In this document: positions 1-11,800 of the stretch, in pieces | How positions within the stretch are numbered: position 1 is the stretch's first letter | How the letters are laid out: every line of letters begins with the position of its first letter | The notes under the pieces: generated by a model | What the model was told of the DNA's origin: nothing | The model's database searches: none | What the model saw: the letters and a program-made list of their open reading frames with translations, nothing else | Position numbers and translations under genes: made by a program | Assembly: GCA_011947345.1 (NCBI GenBank) | Contig: JAAVTG010000781.1 | Location: 1-30,027, forward strand | Length of the DNA: 30,027 nt | DNA from: Phytophthora quininea | Taxonomy: Eukaryota; Oomycota; Peronosporomycetes; Peronosporales; Peronosporaceae | Direction: 5' to 3'

Positions 1-1247
1 GTATTTTAATCTGTTATAATTTGATATGGTTTCATATTGGCTAACAAATCAATTTCAAAACTAAATCGATCTAGGTAGGAATATTGCCCTCGTTGCGGTC
101 CAGCCCACCTCCAACCTCACGTTGGTGCAGGGCCACCAAGGAGCACAAACCGCTGCTGCCTTTACTTGTTATGTTCTGGTCTAGGAGATTGCTCGTGTAT
201 GGACCCATGGTGACCAGAGCAGAGTATTTGTGCTGTGTACGCATCCTAAGCCTCCTACGGCCAATCTCAATAAATCTAGTCACTACATCTTTTGCCTAGC
301 TGCAGCCTTGTCTGATGAGTTGATCCTGGTAATTAAAAATGACGCTGTGTTCGGTAGCCCAAATACCATCCAACTGATTTTTCTATCGCTTATTTGTTGT
401 CAGTGTTCGGAAAAAGTTCGTTAACAACGAATACCACAAAGGGCGGCGAAACTGATCAAGAATGATGAAGATGTAGGAGTATCAAACCTAATCAAGTCCA
501 GCACCGTATTCGTTTGCAAGAACGCCACGATATTGAGAGTCATGTAGATAATTGCGGCGGTCAAAACAAAAACAATTATGTTCTTGGCTTCTTTCTCACT
601 GCACAGATGGTGAGTGGTATTGTGGTGGTTATTCATGGTTCGGTGCGCATATCGCTTCTGCCACATACAGTCGTAGCCTCGCCAGCGAGAAAATGAAGGT
701 GACTTCTGACTCCTGCAGCCACTCCACGATGCATTGGCACGAGTACTATATTCAAAATAGGCTTCGTTGCTATGCTCTTCTCGAAGCGTCTGTGCAGCGT
801 TTACTATTGTGTGAAATCGTGCGCTTGTAATTCATCCTTTTTGCGCTACAAATAAGCGGATTGTGGGAGCTGTGGGCATGCTCTCTTTAACGCGGTAGCA
901 ATCCCGTTGCGGGACAGCTTCCTACTAACTCACTGGCAATTTGGTGAATGGCGTTTGTGAAGCTGTAGGATGCCAGCCTCCCAGAACGTTTAAAAGTCAT
1001 CCGCAAATAAGTTGGAGGCACAGTATTGTTCCTGATCCTATATCTGAACTTTTTCTAGAAGTGCAATGACAAAGAATAAATAAGGAGATGAAGCCGTGGT
1101 GATGTAATACGGTCTAGCGATGTACACAAGCTGAGAAAATCAGCAAATTTGTGTGCAATCGTGTGTGTGGGTTCCAGTTCGGCGTAGATGGTGCACTCGA
1201 GATTGGTGTTCACTTGCGCCCCAGCTTCTTAGACGCACGATGGATTA
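1..1247. other. Stretch without a recognisable gene
   Basis: I find no gene with family resemblance here. The only reading frame of note is on the minus strand, open from about 831 down to the stop at 421 (about 135 codons). Its C-terminal half contains a hydrophobic stretch (residues read NIIVFVLTAAIIYMTLNIVA) that could be one membrane segment, preceded by a His/Asn-rich stretch. I recognise no domain, and the frame begins just after a stop with no convincing start, so it may be chance or a decayed membrane-protein gene. Confidence 0.3.
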
Positions 1248-1400
1248 ATGCTGCTGGAGGATATCAGAGTACATCATCTGCTAGTCGGTCTCGGCAATGA
1301 TCGCACGTCTGATTCGGCCTTCAAGGGATTTTGGCTGATCCCGCTGCGCCACAACACTTATTTCGCGATTTTCTGCCCTGATGTACTGTTCCTCTCGTTG
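1248..1400 (+). mobile_element. Degenerate reverse-transcriptase fragment, Ty3/gypsy-like
   Basis: The + strand frame starting at 1248 reads LLVGLGNDRTSDSAFKGFW and then LIPL. This resembles the start of the reverse-transcriptase palm in Ty3/gypsy elements, where a 'LL..LG.a..FS.lDa..GFWqiPl' pattern precedes the strand carrying the first catalytic Asp. The Asp of the usual 'LDA' is replaced (SDSAF), and no YxDD box, RNase H, integrase or LTR can be seen nearby. It is best read as an old, short relic. The match is from memory of the family pattern, not an alignment. Confidence 0.4.
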
Positions 1401-1879
1401 AAATCCACCAAACACTTCCCAATAGCTGGTGTGATTCAAATGCTAACGTAAAAGCATTAACTTGATCAATTTTCGACAGTCTTCCTACTTGGATCACCTT
1501 TAAATGCATGGTGTAAACTCGGATTGGAGGTTCCGAATTGGAGTACATGAGTCTGCAACCAAACAGCAATACAAGTATTCACTTTCCGAAAAGTAACACT
1601 AGTTTGAAAACGTGATTGTGAGGTTTACAGCTAGCGGGCAATACAATAGAACTGCTCTCCAACTGTACGATACAGGTATGCACCCCTATACATTCCCGCA
1701 CAGTGCCATTAGTGTGGCGTCGCTCCGCGCTCAAGGTCCTGCAGGCTTCGACTGTCTGCTCAGATCTGCTTGGCCTCTGGAGATGCGAAGGATATGCAGG
1801 TTCCCTTCACTGGTAGATTGGGTGAAGCAGCCTACAGAGAGGCGGTGGGTGGAGCTGGTGCTGAAGACCGACAAAGTGA
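1401..1879. other. Spacer, nothing recognised
   Basis: Short frames on both strands overlap each other and none resembles a known family. Part of this stretch may be further decayed retroelement sequence downstream of the reverse-transcriptase fragment, but I cannot show it. Confidence 0.3.
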
Positions 1880-2780
1880 GTGTATGTGCGCGCCCTAGCA
1901 CGGCACCATTACGCCGACCAGACTGTAGAGGTCGGCGCCCTGTTATTCCTGGTTGGAGAGCCATTCGATGCTGTCTGGATAAGTGTGGAGAAAGTGGAAA
2001 CTTTTGCTGCTCTGATGGCTCTGAAGCTGACGATGCCTCCTCCTGCTGCTACATTTCTTGCCGCCTGAAAGGGTCGCCGCAATCTTCAGCACAAACCACG
2101 CGTGCATTTGAAGCTGCAGCTCTCGAAGCTCGAGAGTCTCAAGCATAAGGAAATGTCCGTATGAAAACGGAACTTGCAGGGGCGACAGACTGTAGTACAG
2201 CTGATTGGAACGCCTCAAAGCTGAGTTTTGCCAAGTGCAAGACAGAGAATGAATTATACGCGGCAAAACTACCGCGTTTACAAGCAGGGCTGGAGGAGAC
2301 CTCGCAGGTTGATCAAACACAAGCTCAAGGCTTAATCTCATGCCTTGCAGACTCGAAACCAGAGAGACAACGAACGATTTAGTCATTAACACTGCAATTG
2401 AGTGACAGCTTCCGCGCAAACACCAGCTAAAAGGCAACAAACTGAGGGAGGAGTAAATTGGAGGACGAGACTAGAGAACTCAAAATTCCACATGACTTCC
2501 ACGAACAACAGATGGCAAGACAGACAAGTTAGAAGATCCGCTCAAGCTCTACAAACGCGAAGCAGCGGTGCACGGAGAATCGAAATCTCGAGTTCCAACG
2601 AAGGAAAGCCAATCAAACCAAGGCCTCGCTGTGGAACGAGCTGGTTGCATACAAAACCAGAGGATGATAAAACGATTTGATTCTCGCCGCACCTTCGAAA
2701 TGCAGAATTGGCGCCACTGTCCTGAGCACCAGATTCCTGTCGAGTGTCGCTGCTGCCACTCTTTGAACGACTACTAGTCA
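1880..2780 (+). pseudogene. Possible decayed coiled-coil protein gene
   Basis: All three + strand frames yield disconnected pieces with charged, Leu/Glu/Lys/Gln-rich composition, for example ELQLSKLESLKHKEM near 2110-2155 and SKLEDETRELKIPHDFHEQQ from about 2455. They are separated by stop codons and frame changes. The order and style suggest one long helical protein that has lost its frame. There are genuine in-frame stops as well as shifts, so decay rather than sequencing error is the simpler reading. No family is identified, and composition bias alone could mislead here. Confidence 0.22.
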
Positions 2781-3027
2781 CGAGTAAGTTCATATGCAAC
2801 GATTGTATACCTTTGAAAGCAGCTCCGTCACATGAAACCACGGGCTTCGTCGACTGCAAGCTCAAGGTGGTGGATTGAGCTCCTTGTTAGCAAGGAATGG
2901 GTAGCAGCAAAAACGAAACAATGTACCAGACGACTTTTGGTCACGCGCACAAAGCGGCCGTTGCGGGTCACCAGGCAACTATTATTGACACGGGAGATAA
3001 TCGACCTATCATTCTCATCATTTGGTC

Positions 3028-4733
3028 ATGTTCTCCGGTGCTCGCGTGGCGCCGCAGGCGTCGTACTCTTCGGTGTCTCTGTCTCCTCCGGCAGCCGTCG
3101 CCGTCACTACTCCGACGTTTGAAAACCCGACCGTCAACGATCTGCTAGACCTTCCGGAAGTAGTTCAGTTGCAGCACTATGCAAGTCAGCTCCGTCCGCA
3201 TTTACAATGGACCGACGCCGCAGAAGTGATGGCATCCGTCGTCCGTAACTCGCTGTTTTGTGTCGTCTGTATCGGCGTCGCCACTGCCTGCCACTACTCA
3301 GGCAACATCTTCTCACTCAAGTCGTCAATGGACCAATCTCTACCAGAATTACTCATGGCGACGTTGATTTGGGGACTGTCGTGCACTGCTCAGTTACACT
3401 AATTGCGCATGTGCCGATGTTAGTGAACCAGCGCTTTCTAACGCATCCGGGAAAGCAGTCGACGTTCTGGTTCTGCACCAAGAAGCTCCTGAAGGACATG
3501 AGTCCGTACTTTGCCATTTACCTCGCCACTCGAGTCGGTGTCGGTCTGATAGTGCAGAATACATCGTTGATGCACGCGCGTTTTCGATACAAGCTGCACT
3601 TCTATCTCGGTGCTCTGTGTAGCAACACGCTAGCTGCAGGAGTCGCCTACGTGTCACGTAAAATCTACTACGAAGAAACGTGTGAAGGTCGGAATCGAAG
3701 TCGAGCGCCCAAATCGTCTTTGACTAAGGATCCACTAGCAGAGTACGCACCGTCGGATTTCGTCAATAAACTTTACGAGCGGAAGGTTTATCTGAGCCGT
3801 GGATCGCGGAAAATCTCGTCACACGCGGATCTCGGGCGGTCAGTAAAAACTCGAAGCTTCTGGCGGACGTTTCTGACACGAATCCCCAACACATTGTTCG
3901 TCGCCTTTGCTGGAGCATACGTGCACATTGTGTCTTGCTACAGGATTATGAACAAGAACACCAGCACGATCATGCTGTTCGCGATCGCTGGGGTTCTAAT
4001 CAAGTTCGCTCTTCAGGAACTGACGAGGAAATATATCCTCAAGAAAGGGATTCGTAAACTGCATGCCATGTGCGTGCTGGTTGGAGTCCCGACAGTTCTT
4101 ATTGATACCCAATCTCGTATTGTGTTAATTGGTACGCAGACCAACTCGTTTCTTGTCGTTGGAACGTTTGGTATGGCCATTGCAGAAATCTTCCTGCGAG
4201 CTGGGAAGGCGGCGCTTGTGATGTGGACGATCAACCACAAGCGCAAAGCGGTCCAGCAGAAAATGATGGAAGTTCACTTGGCCGAACAACAGTCGATCGG
4301 ATCATCGCCACCGCCGCCAGAGTTGCCGACGTTGTCGTCTCTACGTCAAGAGTTTTTCCTGTGGAAACGACAAGTACTTTCCTATCATACTGCCGAACTT
4401 ACTGCGGATATGTACGCTGAGTACATCGCCATTACCTGCTCCCAATCGATTATCTTTTGGTACGTCGGCCATCCACACTTCCCGGCGTTGCATCTTCCTG
4501 AAATCACAAACTTATCTCCTGGCGAGATGCAGAAGTGGAGAGTCAACCAGATATTATTGCTGGGGTTCCAGTTTGTGGTGGAGGTCTTTGTCGACTACAT
4601 TTGCGTGGTGATGGAGATGGCTGCAGGTATCGACTTCGAGCGGATCAAACAACTCAGCACGTTTCTGGCCGTGTTGTTCATGACTGTAGCCGTCGTCAAC
4701 ATCAGCATCTCAGCCACCGTGTATCTTAATTGA
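3028..4733 (+). CDS. Multi-pass membrane protein of unrecognised family, copy 1
   Basis: I do not recognise this family. The product would be about 568 residues with some nine to ten hydrophobic segments: near residues 75-95, two around the LMATLIW block, then after SPYFAIYLATRVGVG, LHFYLGALCSNTLAAGVAYV, VAFAGAYVHIVS, MLFAIAGVLIKFAL, FGMAIAEIFLRAGKAALVMW, ITCSQSIIFWYVG, LGFQFVVEVFVDYICVVMEM and the C-terminal FLAVLFMTVAVVNISISATV. A variable hydrophilic loop of about 60 residues lies between segments 4 and 5. ATG 3028 fits the N-terminal alignment with the paralog at 7024, which is 54% or more alike by eye in the core. One frame change at the GGGG run 3371-3374 splits the gene; one added base makes the length a multiple of three and restores alignment with the paralog. 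It is a putative transporter or channel by topology only. Confidence 0.8.
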
Positions 4734-4897
4734 CAAGTGTATCATACTCGTTTAAAAGATGTTACGTGAGGTCAGCTAGTACATCCAAATTCGCGGCAAA
4801 AGAACATTTTTTGGGGCAAGCTAATGTGACCCAGAACCGACCATCCACTGTAACTAAATGAGGCCTGCGGTCTGTACACGTGTGTGCGTTCAGGATC

Positions 4898-4913
4898 TCT
4901 CAGTTTTGAATTT
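4898..4913 (+). promoter_or_regulatory. Oomycete initiator-like element before the polycystin gene
   Basis: The sequence tctcagttttgaattt matches about 13 of 16 positions of the oomycete initiator consensus as I recall it (GCTCATTYYNCAWTTT). It lies 32 bases before the ATG at 4946, which is a normal distance for a transcription start in Phytophthora. This is a motif match only; there is no transcript evidence. Confidence 0.35.
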
Positions 4914-4945
4914 GCCTACCAAGCCTCACTACATTATCGTCAACT

Positions 4946-6714
4946 ATGATACTTGATGAAGAATTGAACCGCGAGCCGTCACCCCGCTCGAGCTATGTCG
5001 GAAACGAGTCCTGCCCATCGATCTCGATTGAGGATGCACTCGATGTGTTGAGGAATGATGCACGGGACGGCTGGCATGTGTGGTATCTGATGAGCTCCGT
5101 AGTGAACTTCGTCCTTATCGTAATTGCAGTGCTTAGTCATGTTCCAACAGCCAACATGAGCCAGCAAATTGATGCCATATTAACAACCCTCGCGACGTCT
5201 GGACGTGATACCAACACCAACAACGCGCCCATGAACTTTTACAGCATTAAAACTGTACCCGACATCTTCGACTGGCTAAACAACACTTTTATTCCGCAAG
5301 TTTTTATCACTGAAGACTACGATGGAAATGTGCTGCCAAAAGATCAATGGGGTCGGATCGGCACTTTCAATAAGGTCCTTGGTGGCGTGCGTTTCGAAGC
5401 CACTTACATGCTAACGGAAGCGTGTGATATCCCGGACGCCTTTGTCGACCTGTATCCGAGCTGCTACGACTCATCAAGCACGACAACGGAAGATTTCATC
5501 TTCACTTCCGATACCAATGCAACTGAAGCCGCAGCTCTGATTACACTGAAGAAGGTAAGTGGCAACTGGATTAACTTCTCGACGCAGAGAATTATTACCA
5601 CTGTCATAACACTCAATGCTGAGATTCCTGGCTACGGACTGACCGAATTGAAGTTTGAGTTTACTGATGGAGCTACATTACTCCAAGCGTCGATAACAGC
5701 AACAATGGTGGAGCAACATCCGTTCACATGGCTGGATATTGTTCAGATTGTATGTCTTTTAATATCGGGCATAGTTATCACCATTCCCTTCGTGAAGTTC
5801 TTCAAAAGAAAGCTTCGCATCGCAAATCTATCCAAGTGGATGGAGCTGACAAAGACGTTTGCAGAAGATCGTGGTATCTCGAGTGGCGGATGGTTTTATA
5901 TTGAGTTCTTACGAATACCGATCGCGGAAACGTTCTACATCAATGTTTTCGTAAACTCAAGCTGCTACAAGCGATGGCGCTTTCCGACGCAAGTTAAACT
6001 CACTTGGAGACACAACCCAGCTAGACAGTGAGGACCTGAAATCGGTGGCCAATATCTTGCGAACGATTGCAAACCATACCTTCTGGGCCCGAGTTCTTGC
6101 TGCAGTAGCGGTGATGTGGCTTGGAGTGTATATTCTCAACAGCTTTCGCAAGCATGCCGGCCTGAGTATAGTCACACAAACGATGGAGACTGTGATTAGC
6201 TCCTTGTTTTCTTTCTCCATCATCTTTACCGTGATCGTGGCGATGTTTGCTGCATCTGGCAAGGTACTCTTCGGTGACCGTGTCGAAGAGTTTTCAACGT
6301 TTCTCAGGGCTGGAGAAGTTGCGTGAACATGGTGTACGGAGAATTTGACTTCAGCAGTATCCAGGATATCGCGTTCTCTGTGGTGTATTATTGAGCTACA
6401 TGACCTTGCAGACGTTTGTGCTGCTGAATTCAGTACTCCCAGTTATCGTCGACGCCTTCCGAGAAGAAGTAAAAACAATAACAAAACAAGGTGGTATTCG
6501 AAACGAAGAACGACCGCGTCAGCAAGAAGCATCCCAAAGCGAAGAAATGCGAAAACAACATGCTGACCGCGACGATAAGATCACTCATTGGCATTTTCTA
6601 AGAGTTATCTGTAATGGTTCTCACGAGTTGTTAGCATGGGTGAACACTCTGCAGATGGGTTGCTGGCCTAAGCACAAAATCGTAGTTTGGGGTGGAATTC
6701 GGCCGCAAGCTTAG
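4946..6714 (+). CDS. Polycystin (PKD2-type) cation channel
   Basis: The product, about 590 residues, has polycystin order. A first membrane helix (46-67) is followed by an extracellular TOP-like domain (about 70-260) with the 'W..tFN..LGGVRF' signature at residues 135-150, Cys160 and Cys173 spaced like the PKD2 disulphide pair, and a late FEF strand. A helix at 262-285 follows, then further helices, then a pore region reading VNMVYGEFDFSSI, which corresponds to the PKD2 filter region 'LGDINF' with Glu at the acidic position. The last helix is LSYMTLQTFVLLNSVLPVIV, and a charged cytosolic tail follows. Four frame changes (near 5946-5949, 5993, 6300 and 6391) each equal one missing base, and together they give a length divisible by three. 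Polycystins are non-selective, often Ca2+-permeable, channels of plasma or flagellar membrane. The exact C-terminus beyond about residue 560 is uncertain. Confidence 0.85.
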
Positions 6715-7023
6715 CTTAAACGACTCAAACTCAACCGAGAACGCAGTCGATTCCCTTTGCTCATGATGCGAAGTTTCATCGAGCGTACTACAGCAATGCT
6801 GATTCCGGTTACCCTCAGAGAAACGTTTCGCGGTGCAAAAGATACCGAGTGTGAGGCCACTCTGAGGCATCTCATACCCGGCAAAAAAAACTACTACTTC
6901 ATCCATGAGTTGCAGCCACGCATGCACTGAGTCTCATTTAACTTTAGGCTATTGTTGAAAGGAAGGCAAACTATTCTTATTGTGCAACTCTCAGCGGGAC
7001 AACTCCATTGTCAAGACGTTGCA
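6715..7023. other. Intergenic spacer with poly-A run
   Basis: This spacer between the polycystin gene and the second multi-pass membrane gene holds no convincing reading frame. It has a run of eight A near 6883-6890 and the initiator-like element listed separately. It probably contains the 3' end of one gene and the promoter of the next. Confidence 0.5.
6931..6947 (+). promoter_or_regulatory. Oomycete initiator-like element before membrane protein copy 2
   Basis: The sequence gtctcatttaactttag contains the CTCATTT core of the oomycete initiator consensus, followed by a C and a T run at nearly the expected spacing. It lies about 80-90 bases before ATG 7024. The 3' half departs from consensus at several positions, so this is a weak call. 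Confidence 0.28.
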
Positions 7024-8739
7024 ATGCCGCCTCGATTCCCAATCCTAGCGAACCCTCGAGTGTCTCCACTATTGACGTCGTACGCCTCGGTCTCGTTAGG
7101 TCAACCAGCTCAAACTACTCTGACACCGAACAGTCCTACTGTCGACGATATTTTAGTTCGCCCTGGAGCAGATACTTTCCGTAACTACGCGACTCAGCTC
7201 CGACCTCACTTGCAATGGACCAGTGCCGCTGAGATGCAGCTCGTAGCAGTTCGCAACGCCGCTTGTTGTTTTTCTGCGCAGTGATCGCCAACGCTTGCCA
7301 CTATTCCGGCAACATTTTTCGCTCAATTCTTCGACTAATCAATCCCTTTCCGAGTACCTCATGGCGACGTTGATTTGGACGATTTTGCTACATTGCGTGG
7401 TCATGTTCATCGCCCATGTGCCGATGTTGATGCAACAAAACTTCCCAGAGTTTCCAGATAGCCCTCCAACCATTTGGTTCTGCGTCAAGAAGCTCATTAA
7501 GAGTTCAAGTCCGTATATGCTCGCGTCAATAGGCTGCATGGTGTGTGTTGGCTTATTGGTGCAGAATACGTCGCTGATGACCAAGTATTTCAACTACAAA
7601 CTGCATTTCTACTTAGGGAATCTCTGTAATATCCTCTTCACCGCAGGCATCACTTTTGTCACCAAGAAAATCTACTACGAGCACACCAACCAAGCGCGAA
7701 ATCGACGTGGAGCTCTCAAGAACGTCAGTCAAACATACTCCTCCGAGAAAGAGAAGTCAGAGCGCGATGGGTGTAAGAGAAGAGACCCGAAGAGCAAGGA
7801 CAGTAAGGCAGCTGACAATACGGCGACTCGAACAGCTAAAGCGCCAAAGGCGCGGGAAATAACCTTCTGGGAAGTGTTCACCTCCAAGCTGTCGGACGCT
7901 GCTGTTGTTTCCATTGCAGGTGGCTATGTCCACATTGTCTCCTCCCATATTGTTCATCACCGAAGTTCTACCGACATTTTAGCTTTCGCGGCTGCGGGTG
8001 TCATTTTGAAGCTGGCTTTCCAAGAGATTGCCAAGTGGTATGTCCTCAAGAAAAGAATTCGCAGCATCCGCACCATGTGCGTGCTAGTTGGATTGCCGAC
8101 AGTGCTGATTGACACCCAAGCACGAATTGTTTTGTTGGGTACCCAAACAAAATCATTTCTCGTGACCGGAACGTTTGCGTTGGCACTCGCTGAAGTGTTT
8201 CTTCGTGCTGGCAAAGCTGCGTATGTGATGTACAAAATTCACTGCCGTCGTAAAACACTCCATCTGAAACTGCCGGAACTCTCGAGTCGTTCAACGAAGA
8301 CACCGAAAAATGAAGAGGTTTCACCGCCGAACGCATCATCATTGATTTCCTTACGCCTCGAATTTGAACTGTGGAGACGACAAATCCTGGCCTACCACAC
8401 TGCAGAAATTACTGCAGATACGTACGCTGAATACGTCGCGATCGGATGTTCCCAGTCGATTATCTTCTGGTATGTCGGCCACAAAATTACCCAGCACTCA
8501 ACTTTACGACGGCCAATTCCTCTGAGACTGACATTGCACGGTGGAGGTTCGATCAGCTGATGATGTTGGGCTTCCAATTCGTCGTTGAAGTATTCGTCGA
8601 CTACGTTTGTGTGGTGATGGAGATGGCAGCAGGCATTGAATTTGAACGGATAAAAGACCTTAGCACATTTCTGTGCGTCTTGTTCATGACCATGGTCGTT
8701 CTCAACATCAGCGTTTCAGCCACAGTGTATCTTGAATGA
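7024..8739 (+). CDS. Multi-pass membrane protein of unrecognised family, copy 2
   Basis: This is a paralog of the gene at 3028 with the same topology and length (about 572 residues). Shared blocks include LRPHLQWT, LMATLIW, IAHVPML, VQNTSLM, YKLHFYLG, KIYYE, GAYVHIVS or GGYVHIVS, MCVLVG.PTVLIDTQ.RIVL.GTQT, AGKAA, YHTAE.TAD.YAEY, CSQSIIFWYVGH and GFQFVVEVFVDY.CVVMEMAAGI. The loop between segments 4 and 5 differs, being Lys/Ser/Glu-rich and basic here. ATG 7024 (MPPRFPIL) is chosen because alignment with copy 1 starts there. Three frame changes, at T runs 7269-7273 and 7315-7319 and the A run 8483-8486, each equal one lost base and leave no gap against copy 1. The spacing suggests an old tandem duplication around the polycystin gene. 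Function is unknown. Confidence 0.8.
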
Positions 8740-8850
8740 AACTTCATCAGTAAATTAAATAAGAAATAATGACATTTCTCGACGGAAACTGCCAGTCTTG
8801 AAGCGACGCACTAAGAATTTGGTATCGGGCAAGCTCTTTTCATATGGACC

Positions 8851-11800
8851 ATGTCGTCGCACGCTCGACAGGAAGCTTCGGATGTTCGTTCTCAAGAAGT
8901 CAAGGCAGAGCAGACACGTCGACGAGAGATGACGTGTAATTTATTGACGCAGATTTTCACGCTGGCGGAGCGTTCTCGAGCAGCTAAAGCTTCGGCTCGA
9001 AGATCTCGACTCGAGTCATCAGTTGAAGCTCCAGATTACTCTCCACTCTCGCTGATTGAGCTGATTCAAGCTTCATATACTGTGTTCGAGCGGTACGGGA
9101 TCGGTCCACCGGACGATGCCGTCTACCATCGGTATTTGCTGTCATTGTCTATCGATCCTGAACGAGATTGGCATAAAAAGATCTTGAATTTTGATCTGAG
9201 CCACCAGCCTCGAGTCAAGCGACTTTGCACGTCTGGGGGCCATCGACACGCTTCGCATTCTGGTGTTAGACAACCTAACGCGAGTTTTGCGTCCCCATCT
9301 CGAAACCAAAGAACAACTAAACGCAACAGTATCCGTCGTGCTTCTCTGACAAAAACGTCCGCTCTGGTCAGCAACACGACGAGGAGAAATGGCCGTGGCA
9401 GTCAACAAGTCAGCCAAGATCGATTTGGAGATATGTTAGCTCTTGGCACGTCGATTAAAGGTGATCAAGTTACAGACAGAAGACTAGCTTCGAATGATTC
9501 AAAGCCTACGAAGTCTGAACACTTAAACGGAATGGTTCCGGTATCTCAAGCTCCGTATAGCGACGACGGTACCAAGGTCAATAATGGTGGTGCCAATCCT
9601 GCTTTAATTCACAATTCCGCCGGTCATGGAGTAGTGATGGCTGGCAATAACGAGGAACCTCAATTGCAAATGATCACGACGTCGATCGAACAATGGCACG
9701 CAACTGAAGCTGTGAAGCAACTGGTTAACAAAAACAAACTGCACGACTTGCAGTCCCAACAGCATCGCGTTTTATTGCCGGTGTGTATCAACTCCGTCTT
9801 CCACTGGGTAGCGCAGACTTTGCCGGAAAGGATCGACTTTCGAGCAGCTGAGAATCCTCGAAGTTTACCGCTTTATGTGTTACGACGTGTCTCCGTCAAT
9901 GTGAAAGTTATCAAGCGTTTAGCCCACCGAGTTTGGCTCTGGCAAATGCAAAATTTACTGCGAAACTGGCAACAAGATGCGCGAAAGATTAAAACTTTTC
10001 GTGTACGTATGATTGTGAGGCAGCGAACAACAATATTGGAGATTGCTTTCCAATGTATTCAACAATGGCGAATCTTTACTGTGGCAAGAAAATGCTCAGG
10101 AGATCGAGCCAAGTGGGTCGCTCAGCGTCGAGATCGATCAGCTTTACGGAGAAGTTTGCAGCATTGGCGCGCTTTATTTTACTTCAAGCAACAGCAGAAA
10201 CAATCAACTGGAATTTACTCTAAGCGTATGACCAAGAAGTTGTTTGAATCCTGGAAGAATGCTATACACTTAAAGCGACAAGAGCGACAGCGACTCGATA
10301 TTTCTTCAGACCAACGAAGACTCCGGCTGCTGATGGATTTTTGGAAGAGATTGCGAGCATACCACCCGACGTTTAGAGACGAAAACAAAACTGAAATTGT
10401 GGGAATTGGCTTGTAAACAGCAACGAACACGAAAAGTGTTTGGGCTGTGGAGAATGGCCCTTCATCGAGGCCAGGACATCCAGCAGAAACAAGAGCGATT
10501 CCGTCGGTACTATCGACGACGTCGTCTAGAACATTTTTTGTTGCTTGGTCGAGTTGGACGGAACGTCAAAACGCCGTGTCTGGGATTCTCGCAGAAGCAG
10601 CGAGTTCTCGTTCAAATAAGCAGATTTCCGGATGTTTTCAATGTTGGAAAGCTCATTTTAAAGAAGTCTTACTGATGAGACTATGGTTGCTCAAGTAGGT
10701 CGATTACGACGAAATGGGATTTGGATTGGATGGAGGAGATATACAGGCATTGCCGACGCAGCACGATGCCTAAATTCGATTTACTCGCAGCATCTCCTTT
10801 GGGACATTTTCACATCGTGGCGAATCCATTCAACAAAGGCGTCGGAGCTTCAATTGACGTTTTACGAGTGCCAGCATCGACACGACCTCGCTGTACTGAG
10901 GTTTCATTGGAAAGCGTTAGTGGAGAATGTTTTCTTGCAGCGAAATAAATTGGATGCAGTTGAACAGTTTGAACAGCAGAAAGAACTATCGGTTCTGAAT
11001 CATTATCTGTACATTTGGAAAATATTCGTAGGGAAAAAGAGGGAGTACCGTCTTCGTGGGGATCAATTGAGTTCAGTACGCCGTATAGGTTTAATGCGTT
11101 TGATGTGGTCAAGTTGGAGGAGAAGTTATTGGTTGCAGACTGTCGCCAAGCTAGCGACAGAACAGCTCTACTCGTATCGTATCTCTCGTACATTTCGACT
11201 ATGGAAGAAGTGTTTACTCAAGTCGAAGCAGAGTCGAGCACGGGCCAGTAAAGTAGTGGAAATGCTTAGTTGTTATCACCACTGTTCGTGCTTTCAACAA
11301 TGGAGAAAGTTGGTTGCAAAGCGACGTCAATTACGAGGCAAAGCTGAATCTCTTAAGACGAGAAATTGTCAATTCGTTCTCATAGCTCGATGGAATGCTT
11401 GGAAACTGGCACTTGCAGCCAAGCGAAGTCGAGCGAAACAATTGGTTGCGGTCACCTCACGATGGCAGAACAGACAACTCTACGCAAGTTTTCACAGCTG
11501 GAAATCGACTTGGACAATTCGAAAGCGACACCGATATCTGCTGCAGACGACGTTATTAACATCCAAGCAGCGAGTTCTGGAAGCTCATTTCAAAGCATGG
11601 AAGAGAAGGTATCAAACCGAAGCTACACGTAAACGTATGAGTCTCGAGCTCATGATAAAATGCTGCATTTCAAGTGTAAACGGGCCATTCAGTGTTGGAA
11701 TAACTTACGTTTACAAAGTCACAAGTCCAGTCGTCTTTTGGCGAAGTCATTAGCACTCTGGCGCCAGAATCACTTGCGAACAATATTTGAAAGCTGGCTG

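Noticed and set aside
3250..3420. Intron joining the two frames of membrane protein copy 1
   Set aside because: The paralog aligns without a gap across the break, so only one base is missing and no intron is needed.
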